Positions 22,789-33,465 of a stretch of 64,000 nucleotides of DNA are shown here, piece by piece. Below the pieces are notes generated by a model. It was not told the origin of the DNA and made no database searches. It was given only the letters and a program-made list of their open reading frames with translations. The stretch's first letter is position 1. Each line of letters begins with the position of its first letter. Made by a program: the position numbers and the translations under genes. Source of the DNA: Cryptomeria japonica (Eukaryota; Streptophyta; Pinopsida; Cupressales; Cupressaceae); NCBI RefSeq assembly GCF_030272615.1, contig NC_081414.1, positions 762,915,648 through 762,979,647 of the forward strand, written 5' to 3'.

Positions 22789-24078
22789 TGTAGCGTCGTA
22801 AAATTGTGACACTTGCAATTTTGATTGCATTTGGATCTTCACGATGGTGGCACAACATCAAACCTGAATGAAGACCTCGAAACCTGTTTACGACATCAAA
22901 AACTGCATCTTTCTACACCTTGACCTGATCCTCCTTGCACCCTACTGTCCCGGGAGGTGGGACCATGGCGCCCAGCACCCTGGTCCTTCAGGACCATAGT
23001 GCCTAGCACCCTGGTCCCTCAGGAATATGGCGCCTAGCACCCTGGTCCCTCAGGACCATGGTGCCCAACACCCTGGTCCTTGGCCCTATTTTGGGCCCGA
23101 TCTCTTGTTGGGCATCGGGTCTTCAAGTTTGCAACTTGGAAAATAATGTTCCTAGGTCGGCCTAAGGTCAGAAAAATCAGTCTCTTAACCCTAATTGACA
23201 AGTATATGAACTACATTTCCCCTCCCAGAAAGGGTAGAAAAAAAAAGAGAAAAGTAAGTGCAAAAGGCGGAAGCGATAAGCAAACATTCAAACATTCAAG
23301 CATTCAAGCATTCCTTCAAGCAATTGAGCATTCTAGGTCTCCATTCAAGGCTAGGTGTTGCATTCAAGACAAGGATTCAACCATTGAAGAGGAGATCACC
23401 TACAACATATAACATACAACATCATTACACCTTCGCATGTAAGAATACAAACATTCTTACAACAAGGTATTAGTACTTGATTACATTACAAACATTTACA
23501 TTTATAGCATTCTCATTTCTTGGTTAATTCCAAAATCGGGGTTTGACCTAAAGGAAAACCCCTAATTCCTAACCCCCCAATCGTCCGCTCTTTTCTGTGT
23601 GTAGGTTGCAGGTACGCGGCTGTAATTGAAGATTTGGAATCCTTGTGCAGAGATGAACAGATCCCTCTTCATTTCGTGGATTTTTCGGAGGACCGTGTGC
23701 ACTCTAGGCACCACCGTCCCGTCAACTTTTGCTCAAATTTGCAAGACAACATCGTCTCGACATTTTACTGCTAATTTCAGGTCTGTAGCTTCTTCCCGTG
23801 TCCCAATCTCCATTTACGAGTGAATCTTTCTTACTTTTACATACACTCCTAGTTCAATCCTTCTATCTACATTCTTTACAAAAGAGGGTATCCTTGATAT
23901 CTCAAACCTTGAAACTCATTTAGAATCCAATCTTGCATTGTGTGGGATTGGATCTTGTGGGTTTCAACCTCTCTTTTGAATGTAAAGTCTTTCCTAAGTG
24001 AAAACCATCAACCCTAGTGACCTCCTTTCTCTCTCCTTGGAGTGGGGGAACACCTGGGGTTCGATTTTCCACTTTACA
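22789..24078 (+). repeat. Right LTR of element D
   Basis: It starts TGTAGCGTCG and ends ACTTTACA. It matches 16014-17272. The GC-rich block at 22965-23090 holds about one more CCTGGTCC...GGACCATGG unit than the left LTR. Confidence 0.92.
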
Positions 24079-24083
24079 ATAAG
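24079..24083 (+). other. Target-site duplication of element D, right copy
   Basis: ATAAG, identical to 16009-16013, directly after the right LTR. C1 gag resumes here. Confidence 0.93.
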
Positions 24084-24380
24084 AAACAAAAGAACCAAGG
24101 AGAGAAGAAAAAAGATCAGAAATCTACTACTTCAAAAGCAGATAATTAGACCTCTTCATCCAGAGGTGAACAACCTAAGAAGGTGAAGGTCAAGTGTTCT
24201 AATTGTAAGAGTCCTGGTCATGATGAACATAAGTGTTTAAAGAAACAAATTGATCACCTTTCAAATCTTCTTGAAAAGAATAATATCAAGGTGCCTGATT
24301 CAATCAAGCAGAGTTTATAAGAAGGATCTTCTAAGGATACAGATAAGAGTAAAGGGAAAGGAAAGGGTTAGGACCTAGTT
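24084..24380 (+). pseudogene. Element C1 Gag, C-terminal part with CCHC knuckle
   Basis: This is the continuation of the C1 Gag after element D. It is Lys/Gln-rich, then has a good CSNCKSPGHDEHKC zinc knuckle (Cys codon at 24195). The pattern is C-x2-C-x4-H-x4-C, as in retroviral-type nucleocapsids. Stops occur at about 24147, 24318 and 24370. The frame agrees with the protease that follows. Confidence 0.85.
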
Positions 24381-25860
24381 GATGTTGCTTCACAACCCAA
24401 TTCTTGGATAATTGACTCGGGTTCTTCGCACCACATGGCTTCTTCAAAAGATGATTTCACCTCTTTAGAGCCATGTTCTATGCCTTCCATACTAATGGGT
24501 GATGACACTCCTATTGAAGTGCATGGGAGAGGGTTTGTTGATGTGGGTGAAGGAACATTTAAGGATGTCCTTTGTGTTCCATCTTTATCAACTAATCTCC
24601 TATCTGTTTATCAGATCACTCACACTGGTTCTAGCAAGCGAGTTGAGTTCACACTAGATAGAGTGGTAATCAGTGAAATGCATAATGGGTCTACTATTGA
24701 TTTGGGAAAAGTAGATCATCAATCCAGATTATATCAATTTTCTCACTTTGTTCCTGACTCACCTTTGATAGTTTTACTCACTCATGCAGATGAGATTAGT
24801 TGTTTGTGGCATCAACGATTTGGCCACTTGAACTATCGTTACTTGCAACAACTCAGTAAACAAGACATGGTTTCAGGGTTGCCTTCTATTTGATTTTTTA
24901 ATGGAGTTTGCCAGGGATGTATTCTTGGTAAGCATCCTGAGGAGAAGTATGATAAAGGCAAAGCATGGAGAGCTCCACAACTATTGGAGTTGGTACATAG
25001 TGACTTGGCAGGACCATTTCCACAACCATCTTTCAGCAGGGCTAGATATGTCTTAACATTTATTGATGACTTTTCCAGATTTACATGGGTTTACTTTCTC
25101 AAACAAAAGTTTGAGGTATTTGAGAATTTTCTAGATTTCAAAGCTTTTGCAGAAAAATAAATCTAGGAAGTTTATCAAGATTTTGTGTACAGATAATGGG
25201 GGTGAATATGTTAATAATCAATTTGAACAATTTTGTGCTTCAGAAGGTATCAACATGCAACACACGGTTCCATATAGTCCTCAGCAGAATGGTGTCGCAG
25301 AACGGAAAAATAGGTCCTTGAAGGAGATGGAAAATTTTATGATTCACTCCAAGTCTTTGGCACCTCAGTATTGGGCAGAGGCCATCAATTGTGCATGTTA
25401 CATCCAGAATCGAGTTCCTCATAAAGCTGTGAAGGGGGTAACTCCTTTTCAAGCTTGGACTGGTCGGAAACCTATAGTTAAGCATTTCAGAGTGTTTGGT
25501 TCTCTTGCATGGGTCCACTTTCCAGCAGAGAAACGCAAGGCTATGGATCCATAGAGCAAGCCTTGCATATTTGTTGGGTATCGAAATGATATCAAAGGGT
25601 ATAGACTTCTCCATCCCTCTACACATGAGTTTTTCATTAAGAGGAGTGTTCATTTTGAGGAGAGTTCTTCTATTTCTTCTCATACCACTTCTCCATCCAC
25701 TATCACATTGGAGACATTGCATGATGTTGACAGTTCTTCTAAGGATCTTAATCCTCCCAATCCTATTTAGGAGTCTTCTTCCTCCACTTGAAATGGTGAC
25801 AGTGATGGTGAGGATTCACATTCTTCTCATAGTCATCCTTTAGAGGTTGATGATTCTCCC
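24381..25860 (+). pseudogene. Element C1 protease and integrase
   Basis: The protease active site reads DSGSSHHM near 24415. A GAG-pre-integrase follows with the LWHQRFGHLNYRYL motif and a C-x2-C pair near 24910. The integrase core shows HSDLAGPF, FIDDFSRFTW, CTDNGGEYVN and PYSPQQNGVAERKNRSL, carrying the DDE residues. FRVFGSLAWVHFP marks the C-terminal part. One extra base near 25155, compared with C2, shifts the frame inside the core. Stops lie at 24891, 25552 and in the Ser-rich linker near 25770-25790. Confidence 0.9.
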
Positions 25861-26930
25861 CCAGACTCTCCAGCTTCAGTGCCTCTTTGGGCTCTACAAA
25901 CTTTTGAGTTAGCAGGAGATTGGCTTGGTGATCCATCAGATTCTAGAAGAACTAGGTCACAATTTCAGAAAGCTCCACATCTCTTCATTGCTTTGGCTTC
26001 TAATCCACAGTCTTTTCGAGAAGCTACAGGTGTTCCCGAATGGGATGCTGCAATGCAAGAAGAGTTTAATTCCTTGGAAAGGAATCACACATGGGATTTA
26101 GTTCCTCTTCCTAAGGGAAGGAAATTTGTTGAATGCAAGTGGATATATCAAACAAAATTTGCAGTAGATAGGTCGGTTGATAAGTATAAGGCTTGCTTGG
26201 TAGCAAAAGGCTTTTCCCAAGTTCCAGGGGTTGATTACTCTAAGACTTTTGCTCCAGGTGCTAAGATGAATTCCATTCGGCTTGTCCTTGCTATTGTTGC
26301 AACCCATCATTGGGAAGTTCATTAGATGGATTGCAAGAGTGCATTTCTAAATGGTGACCTTCAGGAGGAAATCTATATGGAGTAGCCACAAGGGTTTGTT
26401 CAAGATCCTTCACTTGTGTGTCGACTTCGAAAGTCTCTCTATGGCCTCAAACAAGCTTGTCAAGCTTGGTATGCCAAGATGGACTCCTTCCTTCTGACAG
26501 TTGGTCTTACTCGATGCCATTTTGATTCGAATGTCTACATTCTGCACCAGTATGATACTCTCACATTTCTAGTTCTCTATGTTGATGACTTGTTGATCAC
26601 AGGGAGTCACTCATCCACCATCAAGGTAGTGAAAACTACTCGACATGATAGATTTCTGATGTTAGACTTGGGTCTTCTACATTACTTCTTGGGAATAGAG
26701 ATTACTCAATCTTCTTCAGGCATCTTCCTTGGACAACCCAAGTATGCACTCAATATGCTCTCTAGATTTCACATGGCTGATTGTAAGCCTGCACCTACTC
26801 CTTTTTTGTCTGGGGTCAAACTTGAGGCTAAGTGCTCTTCACCCTTGGTTGATAGCACTTTATATCGACAAATTGTTGGGAGCCTCATCTACTTGACTCA
26901 TATGAGACCTGACATTTGATATGCAGTGGG
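25861..26930 (+). pseudogene. Element C1 reverse transcriptase
   Basis: This is a copia RT with W-x-AAMQEEFNSLERN, KARL-like and FAPGAKMNSIR motifs in the fingers, then SLYGLKQACQAWY and catalytic YVDD at 26578-26589. FLGIEITQS and PTPFLSGVKL follow. The frame is shared with integrase after its shift. Stops occur near 26325 (in the H-x-MD stretch), 26383 and 26918. The enzyme is otherwise full length by motif order. Confidence 0.92.
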
Positions 26931-27513
26931 CATGGTCTCTAGATTCATGCAGGAGCCACATGAGTTGCATTGGAAAGTAGCTAAGTAGATTTTGCACTAC
27001 ATTCAGGGTGCTCACAATTATGGAATTCAGTATGTAGCAGGCATGGATATTGACTTGGTGGGATATATGGATTCAGATTGGGCGAGTGATTCTCAGGATC
27101 GCAAATCCACTTCAGGGTATTGCTTCTCACTTGGTTCTAGTGTAGTTTGTTGGTCGAGTAAGAAGCAGTCTGCAATTGGTCTTTCATCAACAGAGGCTAA
27201 GTATCAAGGGGTAGTTAATGCCATCAATGAGGCTATTTTGCTTCAGAATATTCTCACTGAGTTTGGTATTCCAGTTAGGAAGCCTACTATCATCTTTTGT
27301 GATAATCAAAGTGCTATACAGATCTCAAGAAATCCAGTTCATCACCAGAGGATGAAACACATTGAGATAGATATGCACTATATTCGGGAGCTCATTAAGG
27401 AAGGCATCATTGATCTTAAGTATTGTTCTACAACGGAGCAAACTGCAGACATCTTCACCAAACCCTTCACCGAAAGCAAGTTCCTTCATTTGCGATCTCT
27501 GCTTGGGATATGA
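26931..27513 (+). pseudogene. Element C1 RNase H
   Basis: The RNase H is open from 26992 to its natural end at 27513. It shows YMDSDWASD, RKSTSGYCF, SSKKQSAI, SSTEAKYQG, FCDNQSAI and ADIFTKPF, the full copia series with the catalytic D-E-D residues. A stop near 26985 separates it from RT. This is the best preserved pol domain in the window. Confidence 0.92.
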
Positions 27514-27577
27514 CAGGTGTCTACTGCAGGAGGGACTTCTTAGTCCTCCTTTCTTTCTCTCCTTATTTAGGGGGGGG
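27514..27577 (+). other. Element C1 3' end with polypurine-like G run
   Basis: A TTTAGGGGGGGG run at about 27567-27577 is in the right place for a polypurine tract. The next 139 bases expected of the LTR (equivalent to 13695-13833) are missing. Confidence 0.65.
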
Positions 27578-28077
27578 CCACCTCACATGGGTAGTTGAGT
27601 TTCACACCCTCTTTTGGCTTGTTGTGCCACCTCTCATAACCATTATTTTGTCATTTCCTAAGTGGGTTATGGGGTAGTTGGGTTTCACACCCTCTTTTGG
27701 CCTTATGTGCCAACTTTCTCAACTCCTTTTTTGTCTTCATGTAAGGAGGTTATGCCACATGTTTTTTCATTTACCAAGAAGGTAAAACCTCCCACTTTTT
27801 ATGGGGAATAGGAGTTAATGCACCCCTTGGATGTATATGCTTATATTTTTCTATATAATAAGCACTATATTCTCACCTTCACTAGTCAAGTTAGTGGAGT
27901 GATAGCTCAATGAGAGTCTTCTCCAAATTCTCCTCTTTGTCTCTATTTCTCTCTCATATTGAAATTATCTTCATTCAGCTATTTTGATCTTTGATCATCT
28001 GTTGTGTGAGGAGTTGCATGTGATCTATGACCGACATCAGATCTTGGCTCGATTCTCACTTCTCGCAGAATCTCACA
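27578..28077 (+). repeat. LTR shared by C1 and C2 (first 139 bp missing)
   Basis: It matches 13834-14333 and ends AATCTCACA at the C2 primer site. The missing start explains why the C1-C2 boundary lacks a TG end. Confidence 0.88.
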
Positions 28078-28089
28078 TGGTATCAGAGC
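28078..28089 (+). other. Primer binding site of element C2
   Basis: An exact TGGTATCAGAGC directly after the LTR. This is the Met-tRNA site. Confidence 0.93.
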
Positions 28090-29115
28090 ATGTTGTCTGG
28101 TATAGTTCATTGCTTTTATTTATTTATTTGAGGGATTTGAGACTTTTATATAGCTAATATTTTCCTTAAAAACTAAGTGTTCTCTTCTCCTACATTCCCG
28201 TGTGATCTGGAGAATTAGAACAGTTTAAAGCAAAATAGCTTCTAGTTAAATCTGGTCTACATGTATGTGTTCTTGTAAGATCTGGGTGATTGCAGCTTTG
28301 TGGTAATATTGGAAGCTTAATAAGAATTTTGGGAGTGTCCATAAAGCTTGACAAAGTCAAAAGTGACTTTTACTTCATTGAAATCAGAGTTTGGAGGACA
28401 CAGTAAAAAATCAGAGTAAATTTTTTTTACTGGAGCTATTTTCATTTCAGCTTTAGTATTCCAACTTTTGTTCACTTTCATAAAAAAGGATTTTTGGGTT
28501 TTTGTCCCAGCTTCGATAAAATTCTGGGTTTCTGATGGTATTTTAAGAAAATTAATAAATTTTTCAGAAATTGAGCTTTAATAGGGCCTAAGCCATTTTT
28601 CTATCAGGGAAATTCAACAACATTTCTTAAAAGTTGCATAACTTTTGCCTCGGGTATCAGATTTTTGCAAACAAATACTTGATGAAAAGATGGAAATGAG
28701 AACTCTCCATTATTGTAGGTATCATTGAATTTTTTTGCCTTTGTCTATCATATATTAAAGTTTGTATCAGCTACTTTGTTTTCTCTTCAACTGGTCATAT
28801 CTTTCTCCTCACACCTCTATTTTTCAAAAACTAATAGTTGATGGAAAGGTATTGAGATAAATTAAATAGTTATAAGGCTAATTTGTTTCAGATCTTGTTT
28901 AAAATTATTTGTATTTAAAATCTCTATTGGTTTCTTAAAAGAATTGTAATCTGATAAAAAGCCTTGTAAATGCACTAATTATAAAGTGCCAACCTTGTAA
29001 TATTTTGGTGGGGGGGGGGGGGGTTGATTTCTGAGACTAGTGAAAAGGGGGGTTGTCTCTTGTGTCTTCTTTCTTGCACTTTTCCTAATTCTTTGCAATC
29101 TTCTTTTTTACTATC
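28090..29115 (+). other. Untranslated leader of element C2
   Basis: It is homologous to 14346-15347, with a small insertion near 28560-28580 and a longer G run at about 29010-29024. No coding frame is supported. Confidence 0.7.
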
Positions 29116-29936
29116 ATGGATGCATCTATAGTTCCACTTTTAACACCATATAATTACTTTGAATGGAAATCTAAGATGATAATATATCTGAAAAGACATG
29201 GATATCATCGTGTTACTATGGGACTTGAAATTGAACCTCAAGATGCTACAGAAAACATTAAATGGTTTAATAAATGTGATGAAGCTTTTGGTACTCTATG
29301 TATGTCAGTCTCTCCAAACCTTCTTTTTCACATTGAATCTACCACTACACCAAATGCAGTGTGGACCACTTTGAAAAACCTCTTTGGTAAGTAGGATGAG
29401 CTAAGAGGTCATAAGTTAGAGAATGAACTCATAGGGTTGAATCCAACCAATTTTGATACTATACAAGACTTCTTCACTAAACTTAAGTCTATAAGATTGC
29501 AGTTGGAATGGTGTGGAACTAAGAAAGATGATAAGCAACTGATCTTGAGTGTTCTTTCTAAGCTTGGTCCTAACTATTCAGTGTTTGTTTCTACATTCTA
29601 TGCTACAAAATGTGCCCTAGGTACCACATTCAAAATGCCTTCTCTGGATGAATTTGCGACAGAACTCACTAGGGAGCAAGACAACTTGGTTCAAATGGGT
29701 ACAATAAAACCCTCTAAGTCACATGCCTTAGTTGTAAATGAAGGCACAAAAGAACAAAAAGGGTCTAGTAAGCAAGATAAGAAACAAAAGAACCAAGGAA
29801 AGAAGAAAAAAGGTTAGAAATCTACTACTTCAAAAGCAAATAATCAGACCTCTTCATCAAGAGGTGAACAACCTAAGAAGGAGAAGGTCAAGTGTTCTTA
29901 TTGTAAGAGGCCTGGTCATGATGAACATAATGTTTA
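29116..29936 (+). pseudogene. Element C2 Gag
   Basis: The start matches C1 (MDASIVPLL). A TAG replaces a Gln codon after LFGK near 29392; the frame continues to 29817. The zinc knuckle CSYCKRPGHDEH lies near 29893, but a one-base loss removes the last Cys and shifts the frame. The site where D inserted in C1 is intact here, with a single ATAAG. Confidence 0.88.
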
Positions 29937-30059
29937 AAGAAACAAATTGATCACCTTTCAAATCTTCTTGAAAAGAATAATATCAAGGTGCCTGATTCAG
30001 TCAAGCAGAGTTCATCAGAAGGATCTTCTAAGGATACAGATAAGAGTAAAGGGAAAGGA

Positions 30060-31590
30060 AAGGGTTAGGACCTAGTTGCTGTTGCTTCACAACCCAATTC
30101 TTGGATAATTGACTTGGGTGCTTCGCACCACATGGCTTCTTCAAAAGATGATTTCACCTCTTTAGAGCCATGTTCTATGCCTTCCATACTAATGGGTGAT
30201 GACACTCCTTTTGAAGTGCATGGGAGAGGGTTTGTTGATGTGGGTGAAGGAACATTTAAGGATGTCCTTTGTGTTCCATCTTTATCAACTAATCTCCTAT
30301 CTATTTATCAGATCACTCACACTGGTTCTAGCAAGCGAGTTGAGTTCACACTAGATAGAGTGGTAATCAGTGAAATGCATAATGGGTCTACTATTGATTT
30401 GGGAAAAGTAGATCATCAATCCAGATTATATCAATTTTCTCACTTTGTTCCCCACTCACCTTCGATAGTTTTACTCACTCATGCAAATAAGATTAGTTGT
30501 TTGTGGCATCAACGATTTGGCCACTTGAACTATCGTTACTTGAAACAACTCAGTAAACAAGACATAGTTTTAGGGTTGCCTTCTATTCAATTTTTTAATG
30601 GAGTTTGCTAGGGATGTATTCTTGGTAAGCATCCTGAGGAGAAGTATGATAAAGGAAAAGCATGGAGAGCTCCACAACTATTGGAGTTGGTACATAGTGA
30701 CTTGGTAGGACCATTTCTAGAACCATCTTTTAGCAGGGCTAGATATGTCTTAACATTTATTGATGACTTTTCTAGATTTACATGGGTTTACTTTCTCAAA
30801 CAAAAGTCTGAGGTATTTGAGAATTTTCTAGATTTCAAAGCTTTTGCAGAGAAACAATCTAGGAAGTTCATCAAGATTCTGTGTACAGATAATGGGGGTG
30901 AATATGTTAATAATTAGTTTGAACAATTTTGTGCTTCAGAAGGTATCAACATACAACACACAGTTCCATAGAGTCCTCAACAAAATAGGTCCTTGAAGGA
31001 GATGGCAAATTGTATGATTCACTCCAAATCTTTGGCACCTCAGTATTGGGTAGAGGCCATCAATTGTATATGTTACATCCAGAATTGAGTTCCTCATAAA
31101 GCTGTGAAGGGGGTAACTCCTTTTCAAGCTTGGACTGGTCGGAAACCTACAGTTAAGCATTTCAGAGTGTTTGGTTCTCTTGCATGGGCCCACATTCCAG
31201 CAAAGAAACACAAGGCTATGGATCCACAGAGCAAGCCTTGCATATTTGTTGGGTATCCAGATGATGTTAAAGGCTATAGAATTCTCCATCCCCCTACACA
31301 TGAGTTGTTCAGTGAGAGGAGTGTTTGTTTTGAGGAGAGTTCTTCTATTTCTTCTCATACCACTTCTCCATCTACTATCACATTGGAGACATTGCATGAT
31401 GATGACAGTTCTTCTGAGGATCTTAATCCTCCTAATCCTATTCAAGAGTCTTCTTCCTCCACTTCAGATGGTGACAGTGATGGTGAGGATTCACATTCTT
31501 CTCATAGTCATCCTTCAGAGGTTGATGATTCTCCCCCAGACTCTCCAGTGTCAATGCCTCTTTGGGCTTGACAAACTTTTGAGTCAGCAG
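30060..31590 (+). pseudogene. Element C2 protease and integrase
   Basis: The protease motif reads DLGASHHM near 30112, with Leu replacing the Ser of the active-site triplet. The pre-integrase motif LWHQRFGHLNYRYL lies near 30505. The core shows HSDLVGPF, FIDDFSRFTW and CTDNGGEYVN, then a deletion of seven codons that removes the GVAERKN part (C1 25290-25311). Stops lie at about 30609, 30916, 31086 and 31569. The Ser/Asp-rich linker before RT is open (31104-31571). Confidence 0.9.
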
Positions 31591-32560
31591 GAGATTGGCT
31601 TGGTGATCCATCAGATTCTAGAAGAACTAGGTCACAATTTAAGAAAGCTCCACATCTCTTCATTGCTTCAGCTTCTGATCCACAGTCTTTTCGAGAAGCT
31701 ACACGTGTTCCTAAATGGGATGCTGCAATGCAAGAAGAGTTTAATTCCTTAGAAAGGAATCACACATGGGATTTAGTTCCTTTTCCTAAGGGAAGGAAAC
31801 TTGTTTGATGCAAGTGGATCTATCGAACAAAATTTGTAGCAGATTGGTCAGTTGATAAGTATAAGGCTCGCTTGGTAGAAAAAGGCTTTTCCCAAGTTCC
31901 AAGGGTTGATTACTCTGAGACTTTTGCTCCAGGTGCTAAGATGAATTCCATTCGGCTTGTCCTTGCTATTGTTGCAACCCATTGTTGGGAAGTTCATCAG
32001 ATGGATGTCAAGAGTGCATTTCTTCATGGTGACCTTCAGGAGGAAATCTATATGGAGCAGCCACAAGGGTTTGTTCAAGATCCTTCACTTGTGTGTCGAC
32101 TTTGAAAGTCTCTCTATGGCCTCAAACAAGGTGCTCGAGCTTGGTATGCCAAGATGGACTCCTTCCTTTTGGCAGTTGGTTTTACTCGATGCCATTCTGA
32201 TCCGAACGTCTACATTCTGCACCAATATGATACTCTCACATTTCTTGTTCTGTATGTTGATGACTTGTTGATCACAGGGAGTCACTCATCCACCATCAAG
32301 GTAGTGCAAACTACTCTACATGATAGATTTCTGATGTTAGACTTGGGTCTTCTACATTACTTCTTGGGAATTGAGATTACTCAATCTTCTTCAGGAATCT
32401 TCCTTGGACAACCCAAGTATGCACTCGATATGCTCTCTAGATTTCACATGGCTTATTGTAAGCCTGCACCTACTCCTTTTTTGTCTGGTGTCAAACTTGA
32501 GGCTAAGTTTTCTTCACCCTTGGTTGATAGCACTTTATATTGACAAATTGTTGGGAGCCT
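31591..32560 (+). pseudogene. Element C2 reverse transcriptase
   Basis: Motifs run in copia order: AAMQEEFNSLERN, KARLVEKGFSQVP, ETFAPGAKMNSIR, MDVKSAFLHGDLQEEIYMEQP, SLYGLKQGARAWY, catalytic YVDD at 32253-32264, FLGIEITQS. Stops are at about 31806, 32102 and 32541. Several positions mutated in C1 keep the family residue here, and the reverse is also true, so the two copies decayed independently. Confidence 0.92.
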
Positions 32561-32866
32561 CATCTACTTGACTCATACGAGACCTGACATTTCATATGCG
32601 GTGGGCATGGTCTCTAGATTCATGTAGGAGCCACATGAGTTGCATTGGAAAGTAGCTAAGTAGATTCTCCATGACATTCAGGGTACTCACAATTAGGGAA
32701 TTCAGTATGCAGCAGGCATGGATATTGACTTGGTGGGATATACGGATTCAGATTGGGCGAGTGATTCTCAGGATCGTAAATCCACTTCAGGTTATTGCTT
32801 CTCACTTGGTTCTGGTCCAATTTGTTTTTTTCGAGTAAGAAGCAGTCTGCAATTGCTCTTTCATCA
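32561..32866 (+). pseudogene. Element C2 RNase H, cut and fused to gag B
   Basis: The frame shows YTDSDWASD, RKSTSGYCF and SKKQSAIALSS and then breaks off. From about 32867 the sequence is gag B (APSFDKSDWEAF). Compared with C1, about 330 bases of RNase H and the whole 3' LTR are missing. The join falls in a TCATCATCATC run, which suggests joining at short repeats. Confidence 0.88.
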
Positions 32867-33010
32867 TCATCATCTGCACCATCATTTGACAAGTCTGATT
32901 GGGAAGCCTTTTATGCAAAAGAACTTGAGGAAAGCAAGAGAGAAAATGAAGAACTTGAAGAACTTGAAGCACTATTTGCAAGAAATATCCCTAAAGGTCC
33001 AAAAACCTAG
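32867..33010 (+). pseudogene. Gag B 3' fragment downstream of C2
   Basis: It is a close match to 13494-13625 and 39803-39936: SAPSFDKSDWEAF, then a charged ENEELEELEALFARN tail and KGPKT stop. It carries the extra EEL triplet seen in copy 2 but not in copy 1. It therefore duplicates sequence that also lies to the left of C1. Confidence 0.85.
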
Positions 33011-33465
33011 AACACTAATTTTAACCACAACCCCAACACTAACACTAACCCTAAACCTTAACCCTATCATTAACATAACACCTAAAATTAACTCTAACCA
33101 TGATCCTAATATTATATATTATAAGAGTAAAATTGTGGTTAAGGATCATAGTTATAATTTAACAATAATATATATTAATATAATTGTATTTAATAATAAA
33201 ATAATATATAATCATATATTAACATATTTAATGTCTTCCCTGTTGCACCATGACTACTACTAGCTTATATATATAATGAAGTGCATCTCTTTTCAATCAA
33301 TTTTTTTATAATGTTTCCTATATGATTGTTTTTGTTGCATGGATGATGCATGTTGGTTTTTATTATTATGATTTCATTTAAAAGAGAATTTATTTGTCTA
33401 TGTATTAGATCTCATCGTAAATATATCAATAAATTATTTGGGAAGTATGCTCTAATTCTAGATAA
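33011..33465 (-). repeat. Satellite-associated unit, inverted copy
   Basis: CCCTAA-type units are followed by an AT-rich part. The whole stretch is the reverse complement (with differences) of about 40440-40900. Shared landmarks are the CTAATTCTAGA end, the GATGATGCATG stretch and the TATATATATAA stretch near 33270. The right end joins the E LTR piece at a CCCTAAACCCTAAAC motif. Confidence 0.85.

Larger units (their letters stand above)
16014..24078 (+). mobile_element. Non-autonomous Ty3-type LTR element D (gag-protease only)
   Basis: This 8,065 bp element has two LTRs of about 1.26 and 1.29 kb, both TG...CA, and a perfect 5-bp target duplication. It has a primer site, a 1.35 kb leader and one long Gag/protease-like frame (18646-22035). 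A noncoding 3' part and a purine tract precede the right LTR. No RT, RNase H or integrase motif is found in any frame between the LTRs, so it would depend on enzymes from a partner. The Gag and retropepsin-like parts resemble the Tat branch of Ty3/gypsy, so D fits the class of terminal-repeat gag-only elements. Confidence 0.88.
13695..27577 (+). mobile_element. Ty1/copia element C1, interrupted by element D
   Basis: This plus-strand copia element has a full 5' LTR, Met-tRNA primer site, leader, Gag, protease, integrase, RT and RNase H. Without the 8.1 kb insertion it is about 5.8 kb. Coding is in one frame apart from a one-base gain in integrase near 25155, with several stops. At its 3' end there is no separate LTR of its own; the next LTR (27578-28077) is followed at once by the primer site and gag of C2. 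C1 and C2 therefore share it. Confidence 0.88.
27578..32866 (+). mobile_element. Ty1/copia element C2, tandem copy of C, 3' truncated
   Basis: It has the same domain order as C1 and is highly similar to it. It starts with an LTR shared with C1 and is cut in the middle of RNase H at about 32866. There it joins a gag B fragment. It has no insertion in gag and so shows the empty D target. Stops and small deletions are frequent. Confidence 0.88.

Noticed and set aside
25240-25722. A 160-codon minus-strand frame over the C1 integrase
   Set aside because: It is antisense to a motif-rich integrase. The matching frame in C2 differs, so it is a shadow.
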